NCBI GenBank assembly: GCA_945876185.1
Contig: CAMCMZ010000025.1
Span: 1 to 47,068 of the forward strand
DNA from: Candidatus Kuenenia stuttgartensis
GTDB taxonomy: Bacteria > Planctomycetota > UBA11346
DNA length: 47,068 nt
Direction: 5' to 3'
The translations under genes and the position numbers were made by a program. Under the pieces are notes generated by a model. That model saw nothing but the letters and a program-made list of their open reading frames with translations, did no database searches and was not told where the DNA came from. Positions 7,903 to 16,708 of this stretch are shown piece after piece. Within the stretch, counting starts at the first letter, position 1. Every line of letters starts with the position of its first letter.

Positions 7903-9657
7903 ATGCAACTTCCAACTCGCCCTGTAATCTTGCTGGCCACCATGCTCGCCGCTGCGGCTCTCACGATGTCGGAGGGGGCAGCCGGGGAAAAGGCGGAAGA
8001 GACGATCATCCTGGCAGCCAGCACCCCTGGGCCAGGACGCGCCAAAGCCATGCGTGAGCTTGGGAACCGTCAGCCCTCCGATCTCACGGCTGTTGCCAAG
8101 GCCATCGTCGATGGGGCGATCTCAAAGGATGTCGAGGTCAGCATCAGCGCGACCCAGGCTCTCACCAGTCTGGCCTATGAGGTGGACGAACCGTCGCTCG
8201 CCCGGGCATTGGCTGCGCATGCCGACCGGCTCATCCAGGCCGCAGAGACGGATGGTTCCGTCTATACGAATCCGGCTCTGGAGGTGCTCGCCCGGGCGGC
8301 TCTTCCCAGCGGCCCAACCACGGCGCGCCTGATCGCCCTCCTCGCTTCGGCCAAGCGATACCGCAAATACACGGTGGTGGCTCTCGCCAACAGCAGGCCC
8401 CTGACGCCGGAGATCCTGCATGCGATCCTGCCAGAAGCAGCAGGCGCACCGTTGACGCAGCAGGACTTGGCCATCGCCATGACCCGATGGCCGGCGGAAT
8501 CGCTGGCTGGCGAGGATATCGAACGGGCGGTCATCAAGCTTTTCAACAGTGTGATGGGCAACATACCCCCATATCTGACCAAGATCCTCCAGCGTCGGGG
8601 TGGCGCCAGCCCGTTGGTCGGTTCTCGCCTGGAGTCCTACATCGATGATCCGGCGGAATCAGACCACCGCATCGAGGCGGCCCTCGCTGTGCATGCCGCC
8701 TGCGGAAACCAGGATGCCTCGGCCGCGCTGGTGCGGCGGCTGCTTTCCGTCGATGTGCGTCGTGATCCGGTTCGCACGGCTCTGGTCTTGCGCCATTGCG
8801 CCAACACCCCGGACCTCATCCCCGCCGTGCGACCGCTGCTCTCCAAGCTGATCGAAGATGACAACCTGGACTGGTGGGTCCGTCACCGGATCCATGCCCT
8901 GATAACCAGGCGCACGCGGGAGGAACCAGTGTCCGCCCTGGACCTGCCGACCTGGGTCATCACCGTGGATTCGGCCTCCGGTTGGCCCATTGACGATGCA
9001 AGGACCGCATTGGCGACCGCTCCAGATGCGGAGGCCCGCACGGCGTTCGAGGTCACCATCGCGGTGATTGAGGGACAAGCGGCCGATGCCGGTGGCCCTG
9101 ACCGTCAACGGCGGAGCGGATCCATCCAGGTGGCCGCGATCAACCGCTGGTTGGCACGGAATCCGGACGCCGCGGTGCATCCGACCGTCATACGGCAGCT
9201 CCTCCATGGGTACTACACCAACTACGAGGCGACTAGTGAGGACCGCGCCCAATGTACGGCCTTCATCGATCGCCTGCTTGCGGGCGGTTTCACCGCCGGC
9301 TTTCACCGCGCGCGCTACCCCCAGGGCGGTCCAGCCGCGACCATCGACCAGGTTGTGAACATGCTCGCCTGGAGCCTGATCAGGCAGCGACTGGATTCCC
9401 GCGACCTTGGGCCGATGACCCAGGACATCCTTTCGCGCCTCGAAACGATCCGGCATCTCCGCCAGCGCAAGGCTCCGGATGTCCTGCTCTTGCAGGCGGA
9501 TCGCAGGGCGGCGGCGGCAATCCGGAACCGGGTGCTGGAAAAGCGCATCGACCCAGTGGTCTACCGCGAGGACCTGGCCCAAGCGGGATTCTCCGTGGTT
9601 CCGGTGGCCGATTTCATCAAATCGTTGGAGACCCCAGATTTTCAGGCGAGACGATGA
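7903..9657 (+). CDS. Exported HEAT-like alpha-helical protein, unknown function
   Basis: Protein of 584 residues. A signal peptide is visible at the N-terminus (RPVILLATMLAAAALTMSEG, probable cleavage near AAG at 26-28). The rest is almost entirely short amphipathic helices with repeated patterns such as EVSISATQALTSLAYE and RIEAALAVHAACGNQDASAALVRRLL. These resemble HEAT or armadillo-like repeats, which usually serve as protein-binding scaffolds. No catalytic motif was found. It is transcribed alone and converges with the pterin enzyme gene. The export call is fairly safe; the repeat class is tentative and the function is unknown. Confidence 0.7.
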   Translation: MQLPTRPVILLATMLAAAALTMSEGAAGEKAEETIILAASTPGPGRAKAMRELGNRQPSDLTAVAKAIVDGAISKDVEVSISATQALTSLAYEVDEPSLARALAAHADRLIQAAETDGSVYTNPALEVLARAALPSGPTTARLIALLASAKRYRKYTVVALANSRPLTPEILHAILPEAAGAPLTQQDLAIAMTRWPAESLAGEDIERAVIKLFNSVMGNIPPYLTKILQRRGGASPLVGSRLESYIDDPAESDHRIEAALAVHAACGNQDASAALVRRLLSVDVRRDPVRTALVLRHCANTPDLIPAVRPLLSKLIEDDNLDWWVRHRIHALITRRTREEPVSALDLPTWVITVDSASGWPIDDARTALATAPDAEARTAFEVTIAVIEGQAADAGGPDRQRRSGSIQVAAINRWLARNPDAAVHPTVIRQLLHGYYTNYEATSEDRAQCTAFIDRLLAGGFTAGFHRARYPQGGPAATIDQVVNMLAWSLIRQRLDSRDLGPMTQDILSRLETIRHLRQRKAPDVLLLQADRRAAAAIRNRVLEKRIDPVVYREDLAQAGFSVVPVADFIKSLETPDFQARR

Positions 9658-9699
9658 CGAATTCCCAGAGAACTTGGCCGTCGCTCTGGTTTGGGAAAT

Positions 9700-10191
9700 T
9701 CAGTCCGAGTAAGTGTAGATGCCCGCCTGCCCAGCCGTTTCTGAAATCGAGATCCGCAAGCGGCGCACGCTCAGCCGGCCGAAGCGCTCTTCCAGCAGCC
9801 GGTAGAGCGAACGGCCGAACCAGGAGGCCAGATTCTCCGCCGAGGTGTTGTTGAAGGGCATCACCAGCACCTCGTCGGTGGGCGCAAGATAGCGGCAACC
9901 ACGGTACTCGACCTCGGTGTGGCCGTCGTCGCGCTGCCGATGCGCCAGTTCGTGGTGCTCGCCGGGAATGAGCCAGTGCTCGTCGAGATCATCGCACAAC
10001 CGGCGCACGAACGGTTTCACCTGCTTGAAGTCGATGACCAGGCCGCGCTCGGACAACACCCCGTCGATCTCGACCTCGACCTGGTAGTTGTGGCCGTGCA
10101 GGCGCTCCTTCGACCCATCGGGGAAGATCAGGAAATGGGCGCAGGAGAACTTGAAGTACTCCTTGGCGATCAGGATCGACCATTGTTCCAT
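9700..10191 (-). CDS. 6-pyruvoyl-tetrahydropterin synthase family enzyme, PTPS-III-like
   Basis: Zinc-dependent pterin enzyme of the QueD/PTPS family, 163 residues. The zinc-binding histidines are His19 (FSCAH) and His32 and His34 (RLHGHNY); the family blocks NTSAENLASW and ISETAGQAGIY are also present. In QueD the catalytic cysteine lies four residues before HGH. Here that position is Lys28, and the next residue is Glu29, giving ExxHGH. That pattern is described for PTPS-III enzymes, which stand in for dihydroneopterin aldolase (FolB) in folate synthesis. A folate role is therefore more likely than queuosine synthesis, but this is inference from a motif. No other folate or queuosine gene is nearby. 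Confidence 0.88.
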   Translation of the reverse strand: MEQWSILIAKEYFKFSCAHFLIFPDGSKERLHGHNYQVEVEIDGVLSERGLVIDFKQVKPFVRRLCDDLDEHWLIPGEHHELAHRQRDDGHTEVEYRGCRYLAPTDEVLVMPFNNTSAENLASWFGRSLYRLLEERFGRLSVRRLRISISETAGQAGIYTYSD

Positions 10192-10230
10192 GCGAAGGTC
10201 CGATCAGGAACGGAGGGGACGCGGGTCGCT

Positions 10231-10953
10231 TCAGAAGAGGCGGATGAGCTGAAGTCCGGTCGTGAATCCCTGCGCACGCAAGGTGGCGTCGCGGGTGCCG
10301 CCCCAGGTGACGTCGCTCTTTACGGAGTCGTAGGCGAATTCCGTGGCGATCTCCCAGTGGTGTGCCAACCGCACCGCCAGGACAGCGGCCACGCCGTAGC
10401 CGAGGCTGGAGCCCGACCACGACCAACCGCCACTGCCGGGATTCAGGCGGGCGCGGGAGAATCCAGCCGCGAGGCGTGGCACCAGTTCGATTCGCCACGC
10501 TCCGGGCAGGACGCGCAGATCCTCGTCCAGGGCGTGGAACCACCAGGTTGGACCCAGGTGCAGGATGAGCGAAGCCGTGTCGAGTTCGGCCCGGCTGCCG
10601 GGTCCGAGGTCGCCGGATGCATCCGTGATCTGGGTGATCGTGCCCCGGTGCCGATCATAGCCCAGTTCGAGTCCGACCAGCCAGCCGAAACCGGATTCTG
10701 AAAACGCCTGTCGGTCGGCGCGCAGGCCGGCACGCCAGCCGGGAGCTTCGCTTACCTGGAGGCTCTGCTGGCTCGACGCCCCGGTGTTCTCATCCATCTG
10801 TTTCGCCCGGGCTGAATCGAGCGGTGCCGAAAAGCCGGTGACCAGTCGCAGATCATCGACCCGTTTCCATCCGTCGTGGGTCAGATTGGGCGAATCGGAG
10901 GCGGCAACGACGGCGGTTCCGGTCAGCAGGCTCAGGGCAAGAAACGTTTTCAC
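10231..10953 (-). CDS. Outer-membrane beta-barrel-like protein
   Basis: A 240-residue protein starting at a GTG (10953) with a short signal peptide (VKTFLALSLLTGTAVVAAS). Alternating polar/apolar segments with aromatic girdles follow, such as FGWLVGLELGYDRHRG, SLILHLGPTWWFH, LVPRLAAGFSRARL and EIATEFAYDSVKS. It ends in FTTGLQLIRLF, and a terminal Phe after a beta strand is the typical signal for barrel assembly. This fits a small outer-membrane barrel of roughly eight to ten strands. A TGGAG lies about nine bases before the start. No specific family was recognised. It lies downstream of the DUF4282 gene on the same strand, 131 bases away. Confidence 0.65.
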   Translation of the reverse strand: MKTFLALSLLTGTAVVAASDSPNLTHDGWKRVDDLRLVTGFSAPLDSARAKQMDENTGASSQQSLQVSEAPGWRAGLRADRQAFSESGFGWLVGLELGYDRHRGTITQITDASGDLGPGSRAELDTASLILHLGPTWWFHALDEDLRVLPGAWRIELVPRLAAGFSRARLNPGSGGWSWSGSSLGYGVAAVLAVRLAHHWEIATEFAYDSVKSDVTWGGTRDATLRAQGFTTGLQLIRLF

Positions 10954-11084
10954 GGAAACTCCAGGAGAAACGAAGGAATCAAGAGACAAACGCGTTGGGG
11001 AGCATGCGACCTTGCTGGATCGGGCAAGTCGAGCAGCCACCGCGCCGGCCGGTTGTCCGCCCGGTGTGGCGTTCAGGCAAAGGG

Positions 11085-11393
11085 TCACTTCTTCTTGCTG
11101 GGCTTGTCGCCGCCACCACCTGTTCCGCCGCGTACCAGCGCCTCATGGATGGCGAAGAAGACGATGACCTGCTCGCAGGCCAGGCGCCAGGCAAGATTGC
11201 CGACGATGATGATGAGCAACCCGGTTGGCCAACCGGCTTGGCTGGTGAACTGCTTCAGGCGCGGATCGAGGTCGACAAATGCCAGTGCGATGGTGAGGGC
11301 ACCGGCCAGGGTGATGGCGATCAGCCCAAGCGGATAGACGAGCTTGATCATCAAAGGGATGAGCATGGTGCGGAAGGCGAAGAAATCGCGCAT
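11085..11393 (-). CDS. DUF4282-family small membrane protein
   Basis: A 102-residue inner-membrane protein with two membrane helices, PLMIKLVYPLGLIAITLAGALTIAL and GLLIIIVGNLAWRLACE. The start MRDFFAFRTMLIP and the block LAWRLACEQVIVFFAIHEAL match the DUF4282 family. Its function is unknown; members often sit beside stress or envelope genes. The tail is a Gly/Lys-rich cytoplasmic stretch ending in PSKKK. The ATG at 11393 follows a GAGG. The frame is open further upstream, but that part is arginine-rich shadow sequence. It is divergent from the FGGY kinase. Confidence 0.8.
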   Translation of the reverse strand: MRDFFAFRTMLIPLMIKLVYPLGLIAITLAGALTIALAFVDLDPRLKQFTSQAGWPTGLLIIIVGNLAWRLACEQVIVFFAIHEALVRGGTGGGGDKPSKKK

Positions 11394-11536
11394 GGGGGCC
11401 TCGTTGGCCTTTTCGTAGCGCCAGCAGCAGCGCTGCCAAGTGGCTCGGATCCGGTTCCTCCTGGGCATGACGGGCCCCAGCCTCGCCCTTGTGCGGGGGC
11501 GCAGTTCAGAATCGAATGCGCCCCGCCGGAGGCCGC

Positions 11537-13087
11537 ATGGCTGCTTCTTCCCCATCGTCCCAACCGACGCCACGATCCCCGCTCGTCGCCGTCCTCGACC
11601 TCGGCAAGAGCAACAAGAAGGTGGTCCTGGTCGACGATCGGCTGGCCATCGTCGCGAGCCGGTCGGCGGCGTTTCCTGCCACCTGCCACCCGGGTGCCGG
11701 CGGGACGGGCGAGGGGCAGGAAAGTATCCTGGTCGAGCAGGTCGATGCGATCTTTGCCTGGTTCCTCGCGCAGTTGCGCGAACTTGGGCGGGAATTCCCG
11801 ATTGCGGCGCTCGCGGTGTCCACCCATGGCGCGACCATCGCCTGCCTGGGGGCTGATGGACGGCCGGCGGTGCCGGTGGTGGCCTATGAGACTGATCTCG
11901 GCGAGGCGGGCAGCCGCGAACTGGACGCGGAATTCTACCGCCAGTGCGGGCCGCTGGAACGGTTGCAGGACGAAACCGGAACCTGCGACCTGCCGCTGCT
12001 GATCAATCCGGCGAAGCAGATCCTGTTCCTGCAACAGCATTTTCCGCGCGATTGGGCCCGCACCACGACCATCCTGGCGTATCCGTGCTATTGGGGCTGG
12101 CGCTTCACCGGGCAGCTGGCGGCGGAGCCGACGTACACCTTCAACCATAGTTTTCTGCATGACATCCGCACACGCCGGCCGTCGAGCGTGGCGCTGAAGC
12201 TGGGTTGCGTGCCGCACCTGGATGTGGCGATGAAGCGGCCCTGGGACCGTCTGGGCACCTTGTCGGCCGAGGTCCAGGCGGCGACCGGGCTGGGGGCGCT
12301 GCCGGTCGCGGTGGGCATCCACGATTCCAACGCGGCCTTGCTGCCGTACCTGCTGACCCGCGGCGACCGCGATTTCTGCCTGAACTCCACCGGCACCTGG
12401 TGCGTGGCCATGCACCGGGTCAAGCACGTGCAGTACGGCAAGGATGAGCTCGGCCAGAAGATCATCTTCAACGTCGATGCCCTGGGCAGCCTGGTGAAGG
12501 CCAGCTTCCTCATGGGTGGCATGGATTATCAGCTCCACCACGGCCTGATCGGCGGGAGCGATCCCGGTTTCGCGGCGGAACGCCTGGCTGCGGCGCTGGC
12601 GCGCCCGCGCGACGCCATCCTGCCCGGCGCCTTCGCGAGCCAGTTTCCGCGCTGCTCTGGCGGGGCGTTGGTGGATGGCGCGGTGGTGCCGCTCGCCGAC
12701 CTCAAGTCCGGGGCGCGGCCGGGATTCCTTGCTGAGGCAACCCTCGCGCACGACCTGCTCAACGTCTCGCTGGCGCTGCAGAGCGAGGTCGCCATCCGCC
12801 GCACCGGGGTGAAGGATGGCACCGCGATCTTCATCGAGGGCGGCTTCCGCCAGAACGCGACGTTCCTCGCCGTCCTGGCCGCGTTGTTTCCGAAGAACCC
12901 GATCGCCTGCACCAGCCTGGCCGAGGCCACCGCCTGCGGCACCGCGCTGCTTGGTCACGCACTCGTCGCCGGTTGCGACCCGCAGGCCCTGGCCGATCGC
13001 ATCGTTATCGACGAGATCCCGGTGGAACGCGTGGAATTGCCCGGTTTGGCCGCCTACCGCACCGCTTGGTTGAAAGCGGCGGGCTAA
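11537..13087 (+). CDS. FGGY-family carbohydrate kinase
   Basis: ATP-dependent sugar kinase of 516 residues, full length for FGGY enzymes. The N-terminal domain opens with VAVLDLGKSNKKVVLVD (Asp21 in the phosphate-1 loop). GIHDSNAAL carries the probable catalytic base Asp263. STGTWCVAMH and EGGFRQNATFLAVLAAL form the C-terminal nucleotide-binding part. The start MAASSP at 11537 has a well-placed GGAGG. The substrate is not readable: the short G-K-S-N loop and the overall length are compatible with fuculose-, rhamnulose- or xylulose-type kinases. No isomerase or aldolase lies beside it, so it may serve a pathway encoded elsewhere. Confidence 0.9.
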   Translation: MAASSPSSQPTPRSPLVAVLDLGKSNKKVVLVDDRLAIVASRSAAFPATCHPGAGGTGEGQESILVEQVDAIFAWFLAQLRELGREFPIAALAVSTHGATIACLGADGRPAVPVVAYETDLGEAGSRELDAEFYRQCGPLERLQDETGTCDLPLLINPAKQILFLQQHFPRDWARTTTILAYPCYWGWRFTGQLAAEPTYTFNHSFLHDIRTRRPSSVALKLGCVPHLDVAMKRPWDRLGTLSAEVQAATGLGALPVAVGIHDSNAALLPYLLTRGDRDFCLNSTGTWCVAMHRVKHVQYGKDELGQKIIFNVDALGSLVKASFLMGGMDYQLHHGLIGGSDPGFAAERLAAALARPRDAILPGAFASQFPRCSGGALVDGAVVPLADLKSGARPGFLAEATLAHDLLNVSLALQSEVAIRRTGVKDGTAIFIEGGFRQNATFLAVLAALFPKNPIACTSLAEATACGTALLGHALVAGCDPQALADRIVIDEIPVERVELPGLAAYRTAWLKAAG

Positions 13088-13118
13088 TGCTTGACCACGG
13101 CAAAAGCGGAACCACCCG

Positions 13119-13124
13119 TATAAT
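13119..13124 (+). promoter_or_regulatory. Putative -10 element for the cbb3 oxidase operon
   Basis: A perfect TATAAT stands out in GC-rich DNA, 67 bases before the ccoS start. A TTGACC at 13091 is too far upstream (22-base spacing) to be a normal partner. Either the promoter has an activator instead of a -35 element, or the second AT-rich motif (TATAAA at 13128) is used. No clear FNR box (TTGAT-N4-ATCAA) was seen. Confidence 0.4.
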
Positions 13125-13190
13125 CGGTATAAAAACACCCTTTTATTCCGATCTCCGGGGCCTATCCCACTCCCCGACCGCGTTACCCCC

Positions 13191-13406
13191 GTGACCTTCC
13201 TCTACCTCTTCACCGGCCTCGCCCTCGCCCTGTTCGTCGCGGGGGTGGCGTTTCTCGTCTGGCAGGTCCGTTCGGGCCAGCTTGACGATCTGGACACGCC
13301 GGCGATGCGGATGCTTGGTGACGATCTGCCGGCAGAGACGAAATCCGTTCCCGCTGCCACCCCGACTGTTGCCCTCAAGCCAACTCCCCCTGGAACGCCC
13401 CCGTGA
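13191..13406 (+). CDS. ccoS: cbb3-type cytochrome oxidase assembly protein CcoS
   Basis: A 71-residue membrane protein with one N-terminal helix (LYLFTGLALALFVAGVAFLVW) followed by the diagnostic RSGQLDDLDTPAMRMLGDD. CcoS is needed for cofactor insertion into cbb3 oxidase. The start is a GTG at 13191 without a strong ribosome binding site. The tail is longer and more Pro/Thr-rich than usual. The stop overlaps the GTG start of ccoNO by four bases (GTGA), so the two are translationally coupled. Placing ccoS first in the operon, apart from ccoGHI, is less common; those genes are not in this window. Confidence 0.9.
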   Translation: MTFLYLFTGLALALFVAGVAFLVWQVRSGQLDDLDTPAMRMLGDDLPAETKSVPAATPTVALKPTPPGTPP

Positions 13407-15805
13407 GCCACGCCGCTTCCTCAGCTTCCTCAGGTTCTCCCGCCTCGCCGCTCGAGCGCTTCTCGTACGACGACAAGATCATCCGCAACTTCATCGTCGC
13501 CACCCTGATCTGGGGCGTGGTCGGGATGGTGGTCGGCATCCTGGTCGCGCTGCAGCTGGCCTGGCCGGCGGCGAACTTCGATGTGTCGTGGCTGACCTTT
13601 GGCCGGCTGCGCCCGCTGCACACCAACGCGGTGATCTTCGCCTTCGCCGGCAACGCCATTTTTGCCGGCATCTACCATTCATCGCAGCGGTTGCTCAAGG
13701 CGCGGATGTTCTCGGACAAGCTGTCGCAGTTCCATTTCTGGTCCTGGCAGCTGATCATTGTTTCAGCCGCGCTCACCTTGCCGCTCGGCATCACCACCTC
13801 GAAGGAATACGCTGAGCTGGAACTGCCGATCAAGGTCGCGATCGCGGTGTCGTGGATCGCCTTCGGCATCAACTTGTTCGGCACCATCCTCAAGCGCCGC
13901 GAGCACCACATCTACGTCGCGATCTGGTTCTACATCGCGACCTGGGTCGGCATCACCATGCTGCACGTGGTCAACTCGCTTTCGATTCCGGTCAGCCTTT
14001 TCAAAAGCTACTCCATCTTCGCCGGCATCCAGGACGCGCTGGTGCAGTGGTGGTATGGCCACAACGCGGTGGCGTTCTTCCTGACCACGCCGTTCCTGGG
14101 CCTGATGTACTACTACCTGCCCAAGGCGGCGAACCGGCCGGTGTACAGCTACCGCCTGTCGATCGTGCATTTCTGGGCCCTGATCTTCCTCTATATCTGG
14201 GCCGGGCCGCACCACCTGCTCAACACCGCCACGCCGGAATGGGCCCAGACCCTGGGCGTGGTGTTCTCGATCATGCTGCTGGCGCCGTCGTGGGGCGGCA
14301 TGATCAACGGGCTGCTGACCCTGCGCGGGGCTTTCGACAAGGTGCGCACCGATCCGGTGCTGAAGTTCCTGGTCGCGGCGGTCACGTTCTACGGCATGGC
14401 GACCTTCGAAGGGCCGCTGCTCAGCCTGCGCGAGGTCAACGCGCTGTCGCACAACACCGACTGGACCATCGGCCACGCCCATTCGGGGGCGCTGGGTTGG
14501 AACGGCCTGCTGGCCTTCGGCATGATCTACTGGCTCGTGCCGCGCCTGTGGCGCACGAAGTTGCACAGCGATGGTTTGGCCAACCTGCACTTCTGGCTCG
14601 CCACCGCCGGCATCGCGCTGTACGCAGTCAGCCTTTGGATCGCCGGCATCGCGACCGGCATGATGCAGCTCCAGTTCACCGACACCGGGCATCTGAAATA
14701 CCAGGACTGGATCGAGATCGTCAACACCATGAAGCCGTACTACTGGATCCGCATCGGGGCGGGCCTGCTGTACCTGGCCGGCACAGTGATCGGCGTCTAT
14801 GTGGTGTGGAAGACCATCCGCGCGAGCGGAAACAAGCTGGTCGACGAGGCCGTGGCGGTGCCCGCTCTGAGCGCCGAAGAACCCGTCAAACCGCTGATCG
14901 ATGCCGCCCTGGCCCAGCCGACCCCCCGCGCGCGCATCAGCGCCATCCACGGCCTGTTGGAACGCTGGCCGGTGGTGTTCATCGCGCTGACGGCGGTCGC
15001 GCTCGCGATCGGTGGCATCTGCGAGATCATCCCGAGCCTCGTCCAGGGCGCGCTCAGCCCGAAGATCGCGACGGTGAAGCCTTATACGCCGCTCGAACTG
15101 CAGGGCCGCGACCTTTACATCCGCGAAGGCTGCGTCTCCTGCCACACCCAGATGATCCGCACCCTGCGCGCCGAGACCGAACGCTACGGCAAGGATTATC
15201 GCATTCCCGGCACCGACACCGTGGTCAACGGGCGCCAGTTCACCCGTCCGGGCGAACACATCTATGACCGGCCATTCCTGTGGGGAAGCAAGCGCACCGG
15301 GCCGGATCTGCAACGCGCCGGCGTGATTCACCAGGATAATGCCGTATGGTTGTATGAGCACCTGATCGACGCCCAGAAGCTGGTTCCGGGCACGATCATG
15401 CCGAATTATCCCTGGCTGAAAACCAACGACCTCGATAACTCGACGCTCTCGCGCAAACTGGAGGTGCTGGCCATGCTGCCACCGTACGGGCCGGATGGGT
15501 ACTTCTATTCCAAGAGCGACATCGCCAATGCCGAGGCGCAGGCCCAGGCGCAGGCCAAGGAGGTCGCCGCGGATCTCATCGCCAAGCGGCCCGCCACCGC
15601 GACCGAGGTGCCCGACCTCGAGAAGAAGGAGGTCATCGCGATGCTCGCCTACATGCAACGCCTCGGCACCGATTTCATGAAGTCACTGCCGCCAAAGGCT
15701 GGTGCCGCACCTGCGGCTGCTGCGCCACCTACTCCAGCCACACCGCCGGTCGCCTCGTCGACGCCGGTCGTGCCGGCACCGGTCACTCCGGCAACCGGGA
15801 AATAG
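13403..15805 (+). CDS. ccoNO: cbb3-type cytochrome c oxidase, fused subunits I and II (CcoN-CcoO)
   Basis: Terminal oxidase core of 800 residues. Residues about 1-490 are CcoN, a multi-helix haem-copper subunit with LHTNAVIF (haem b ligand), WWYGHNAVAFFLT and GPHHLL (CuB ligands) and TIGHAHSGALGW (haem ligands). After a short linker, one membrane helix (WPVVFIALTAVALAIGGI) leads into CcoO, a mono-haem cytochrome c with C577-V-S-C-H581 and an axial Met in GTIMPNYPWL. The GPDLQRAG and YDRPFLWGSKRTGPD blocks are typical of CcoO. The tail is Ala/Pro-rich low-complexity sequence. A single frame covers both subunits without interruption, so the fusion is real. It supports respiration at low oxygen. 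Confidence 0.96.
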   Translation: MSHAASSASSGSPASPLERFSYDDKIIRNFIVATLIWGVVGMVVGILVALQLAWPAANFDVSWLTFGRLRPLHTNAVIFAFAGNAIFAGIYHSSQRLLKARMFSDKLSQFHFWSWQLIIVSAALTLPLGITTSKEYAELELPIKVAIAVSWIAFGINLFGTILKRREHHIYVAIWFYIATWVGITMLHVVNSLSIPVSLFKSYSIFAGIQDALVQWWYGHNAVAFFLTTPFLGLMYYYLPKAANRPVYSYRLSIVHFWALIFLYIWAGPHHLLNTATPEWAQTLGVVFSIMLLAPSWGGMINGLLTLRGAFDKVRTDPVLKFLVAAVTFYGMATFEGPLLSLREVNALSHNTDWTIGHAHSGALGWNGLLAFGMIYWLVPRLWRTKLHSDGLANLHFWLATAGIALYAVSLWIAGIATGMMQLQFTDTGHLKYQDWIEIVNTMKPYYWIRIGAGLLYLAGTVIGVYVVWKTIRASGNKLVDEAVAVPALSAEEPVKPLIDAALAQPTPRARISAIHGLLERWPVVFIALTAVALAIGGICEIIPSLVQGALSPKIATVKPYTPLELQGRDLYIREGCVSCHTQMIRTLRAETERYGKDYRIPGTDTVVNGRQFTRPGEHIYDRPFLWGSKRTGPDLQRAGVIHQDNAVWLYEHLIDAQKLVPGTIMPNYPWLKTNDLDNSTLSRKLEVLAMLPPYGPDGYFYSKSDIANAEAQAQAQAKEVAADLIAKRPATATEVPDLEKKEVIAMLAYMQRLGTDFMKSLPPKAGAAPAAAAPPTPATPPVASSTPVVPAPVTPATGK

Positions 15806-15809
15806 CGCC

Positions 15810-16031
15810 ATGTACCTGACCTTTCTGCGCGACCACGGCTGGAGCCTGCCCCTCGTCCTGCTCGTGGGCTTCTTCGCCTTCTTCAGCCTGATCTGCCTTT
15901 ATGTCCTCTTCGACCGCCGGCGCCGGCACCTCGACCGCATGGCGGCGCTGCCGCTGGAGGACGCACCGCCAGCCGCTCTGCCCGCGCCGCACGCCGCCGC
16001 CCTGCCGACCAAGGAGGCCAGCCATGGTTGA
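15810..16031 (+). CDS. CcoQ-like small membrane subunit
   Basis: A 73-residue protein with one membrane helix (WSLPLVLLVGFFAFFSLICLYVLF) followed by DRRRRHLDRMAALPLED and a Pro/Ala tail. Its position between ccoO and ccoP, its size, and the helix followed by an Arg-rich segment fit CcoQ, which stabilises the oxidase. Sequence similarity to CcoQ is weak in general, so the call rests mainly on context. It starts four bases after the ccoNO stop and overlaps ccoP by eight bases. Confidence 0.75.
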   Translation: MYLTFLRDHGWSLPLVLLVGFFAFFSLICLYVLFDRRRRHLDRMAALPLEDAPPAALPAPHAAALPTKEASHG

Positions 16032-16650
16032 CTCTTCCCAGCCGACTGTCGCCCCCGCCGACACCCGACCAGAGGCCATCAGCCAGGAAGTCCCGGTCCG
16101 CGACCATGCCTTCGACGGCATCCAGGAATACGACAACAACCTGCCGCGCTGGTGGCTGATGCTGTTCTACGCCACCATCATCTGGTCCGTGGCCTATGTC
16201 GCCTGGTACCACGGCGGCTTCGGTCTGCTCGGCCCCGACAAGCACAAGGCCGAGATGGCGGAACTCGCCGAGCTTCGAGCCAAGCAGGGCAACGGCGAAC
16301 TCACCGAAGAGCAATTGCGCTCACTCAGCCGCCAGCCCGAGCGCATCGCCAAGGGCAAGGCGCTCTACATGTCCACGGCCTGTTTTGCTTGCCACGCCAT
16401 GGACGGCACCGGCAGCGTCGGCCCGAACCTGATCGACCGCTGGTGGATCCACGGCAGCACCATGACCGACATCCGCCGTCTCATCGCCAACGGTGGCCAG
16501 AACGGCATGACCGCCTTCAAGGATCGTCTGTCCGGCGACGACCTCACCAACCTCACGATCTGGATCGTCGACCAGAACCGCCAAGGCGAAAAACCCGGCA
16601 AGCGCGCCACCGACCCCAGCCGCGAAAAAGAAGCCCCAATCTCCTACTGA
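16024..16650 (+). CDS. ccoP: cbb3 oxidase subunit III (CcoP), mono-haem form
   Basis: A 208-residue membrane-anchored cytochrome c. The N-terminal part carries DGIQEYDNNLPRWW, the FixP/CcoP N-domain signature, then one membrane helix (LMLFYATIIWSVAYVAWY). The periplasmic domain has a single haem site, C120-F-A-C-H124, followed by DGTGSVGPNLID and a likely axial Met in QNGMTAF. Standard CcoP proteins are about 300 residues with two CXXCH motifs, so one cytochrome domain is missing here. The AAGGAGG ahead of the ATG lies inside the preceding gene, and the genes overlap by eight bases. It passes electrons to the CcoNO fusion. Confidence 0.93.
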   Translation: MVDSSQPTVAPADTRPEAISQEVPVRDHAFDGIQEYDNNLPRWWLMLFYATIIWSVAYVAWYHGGFGLLGPDKHKAEMAELAELRAKQGNGELTEEQLRSLSRQPERIAKGKALYMSTACFACHAMDGTGSVGPNLIDRWWIHGSTMTDIRRLIANGGQNGMTAFKDRLSGDDLTNLTIWIVDQNRQGEKPGKRATDPSREKEAPISY

Positions 16651-16708
16651 CATGGTCGGGTCGTGCCCCGACCAGAAAAGCGGCGTCATGCCGCCGCACT
16701 CCAAACCC

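Noticed and set aside
11351-13138. Long open frame opposite to the FGGY kinase
   Set aside because: The kinase on the plus strand has a full set of family motifs; the opposite frame has none.
13088-13190. FNR/ANR box before the cbb3 operon
   Set aside because: I looked for TTGAT-N4-ATCAA and found no acceptable match; only a TATAAT-like -10 stands out.
13763-15658. Long open frame opposite to ccoNO (over 600 codons)
   Set aside because: It is antisense to an unmistakable oxidase gene. Its translation is His/Arg/Asp-rich without family motifs, as expected from GC-rich codon bias.
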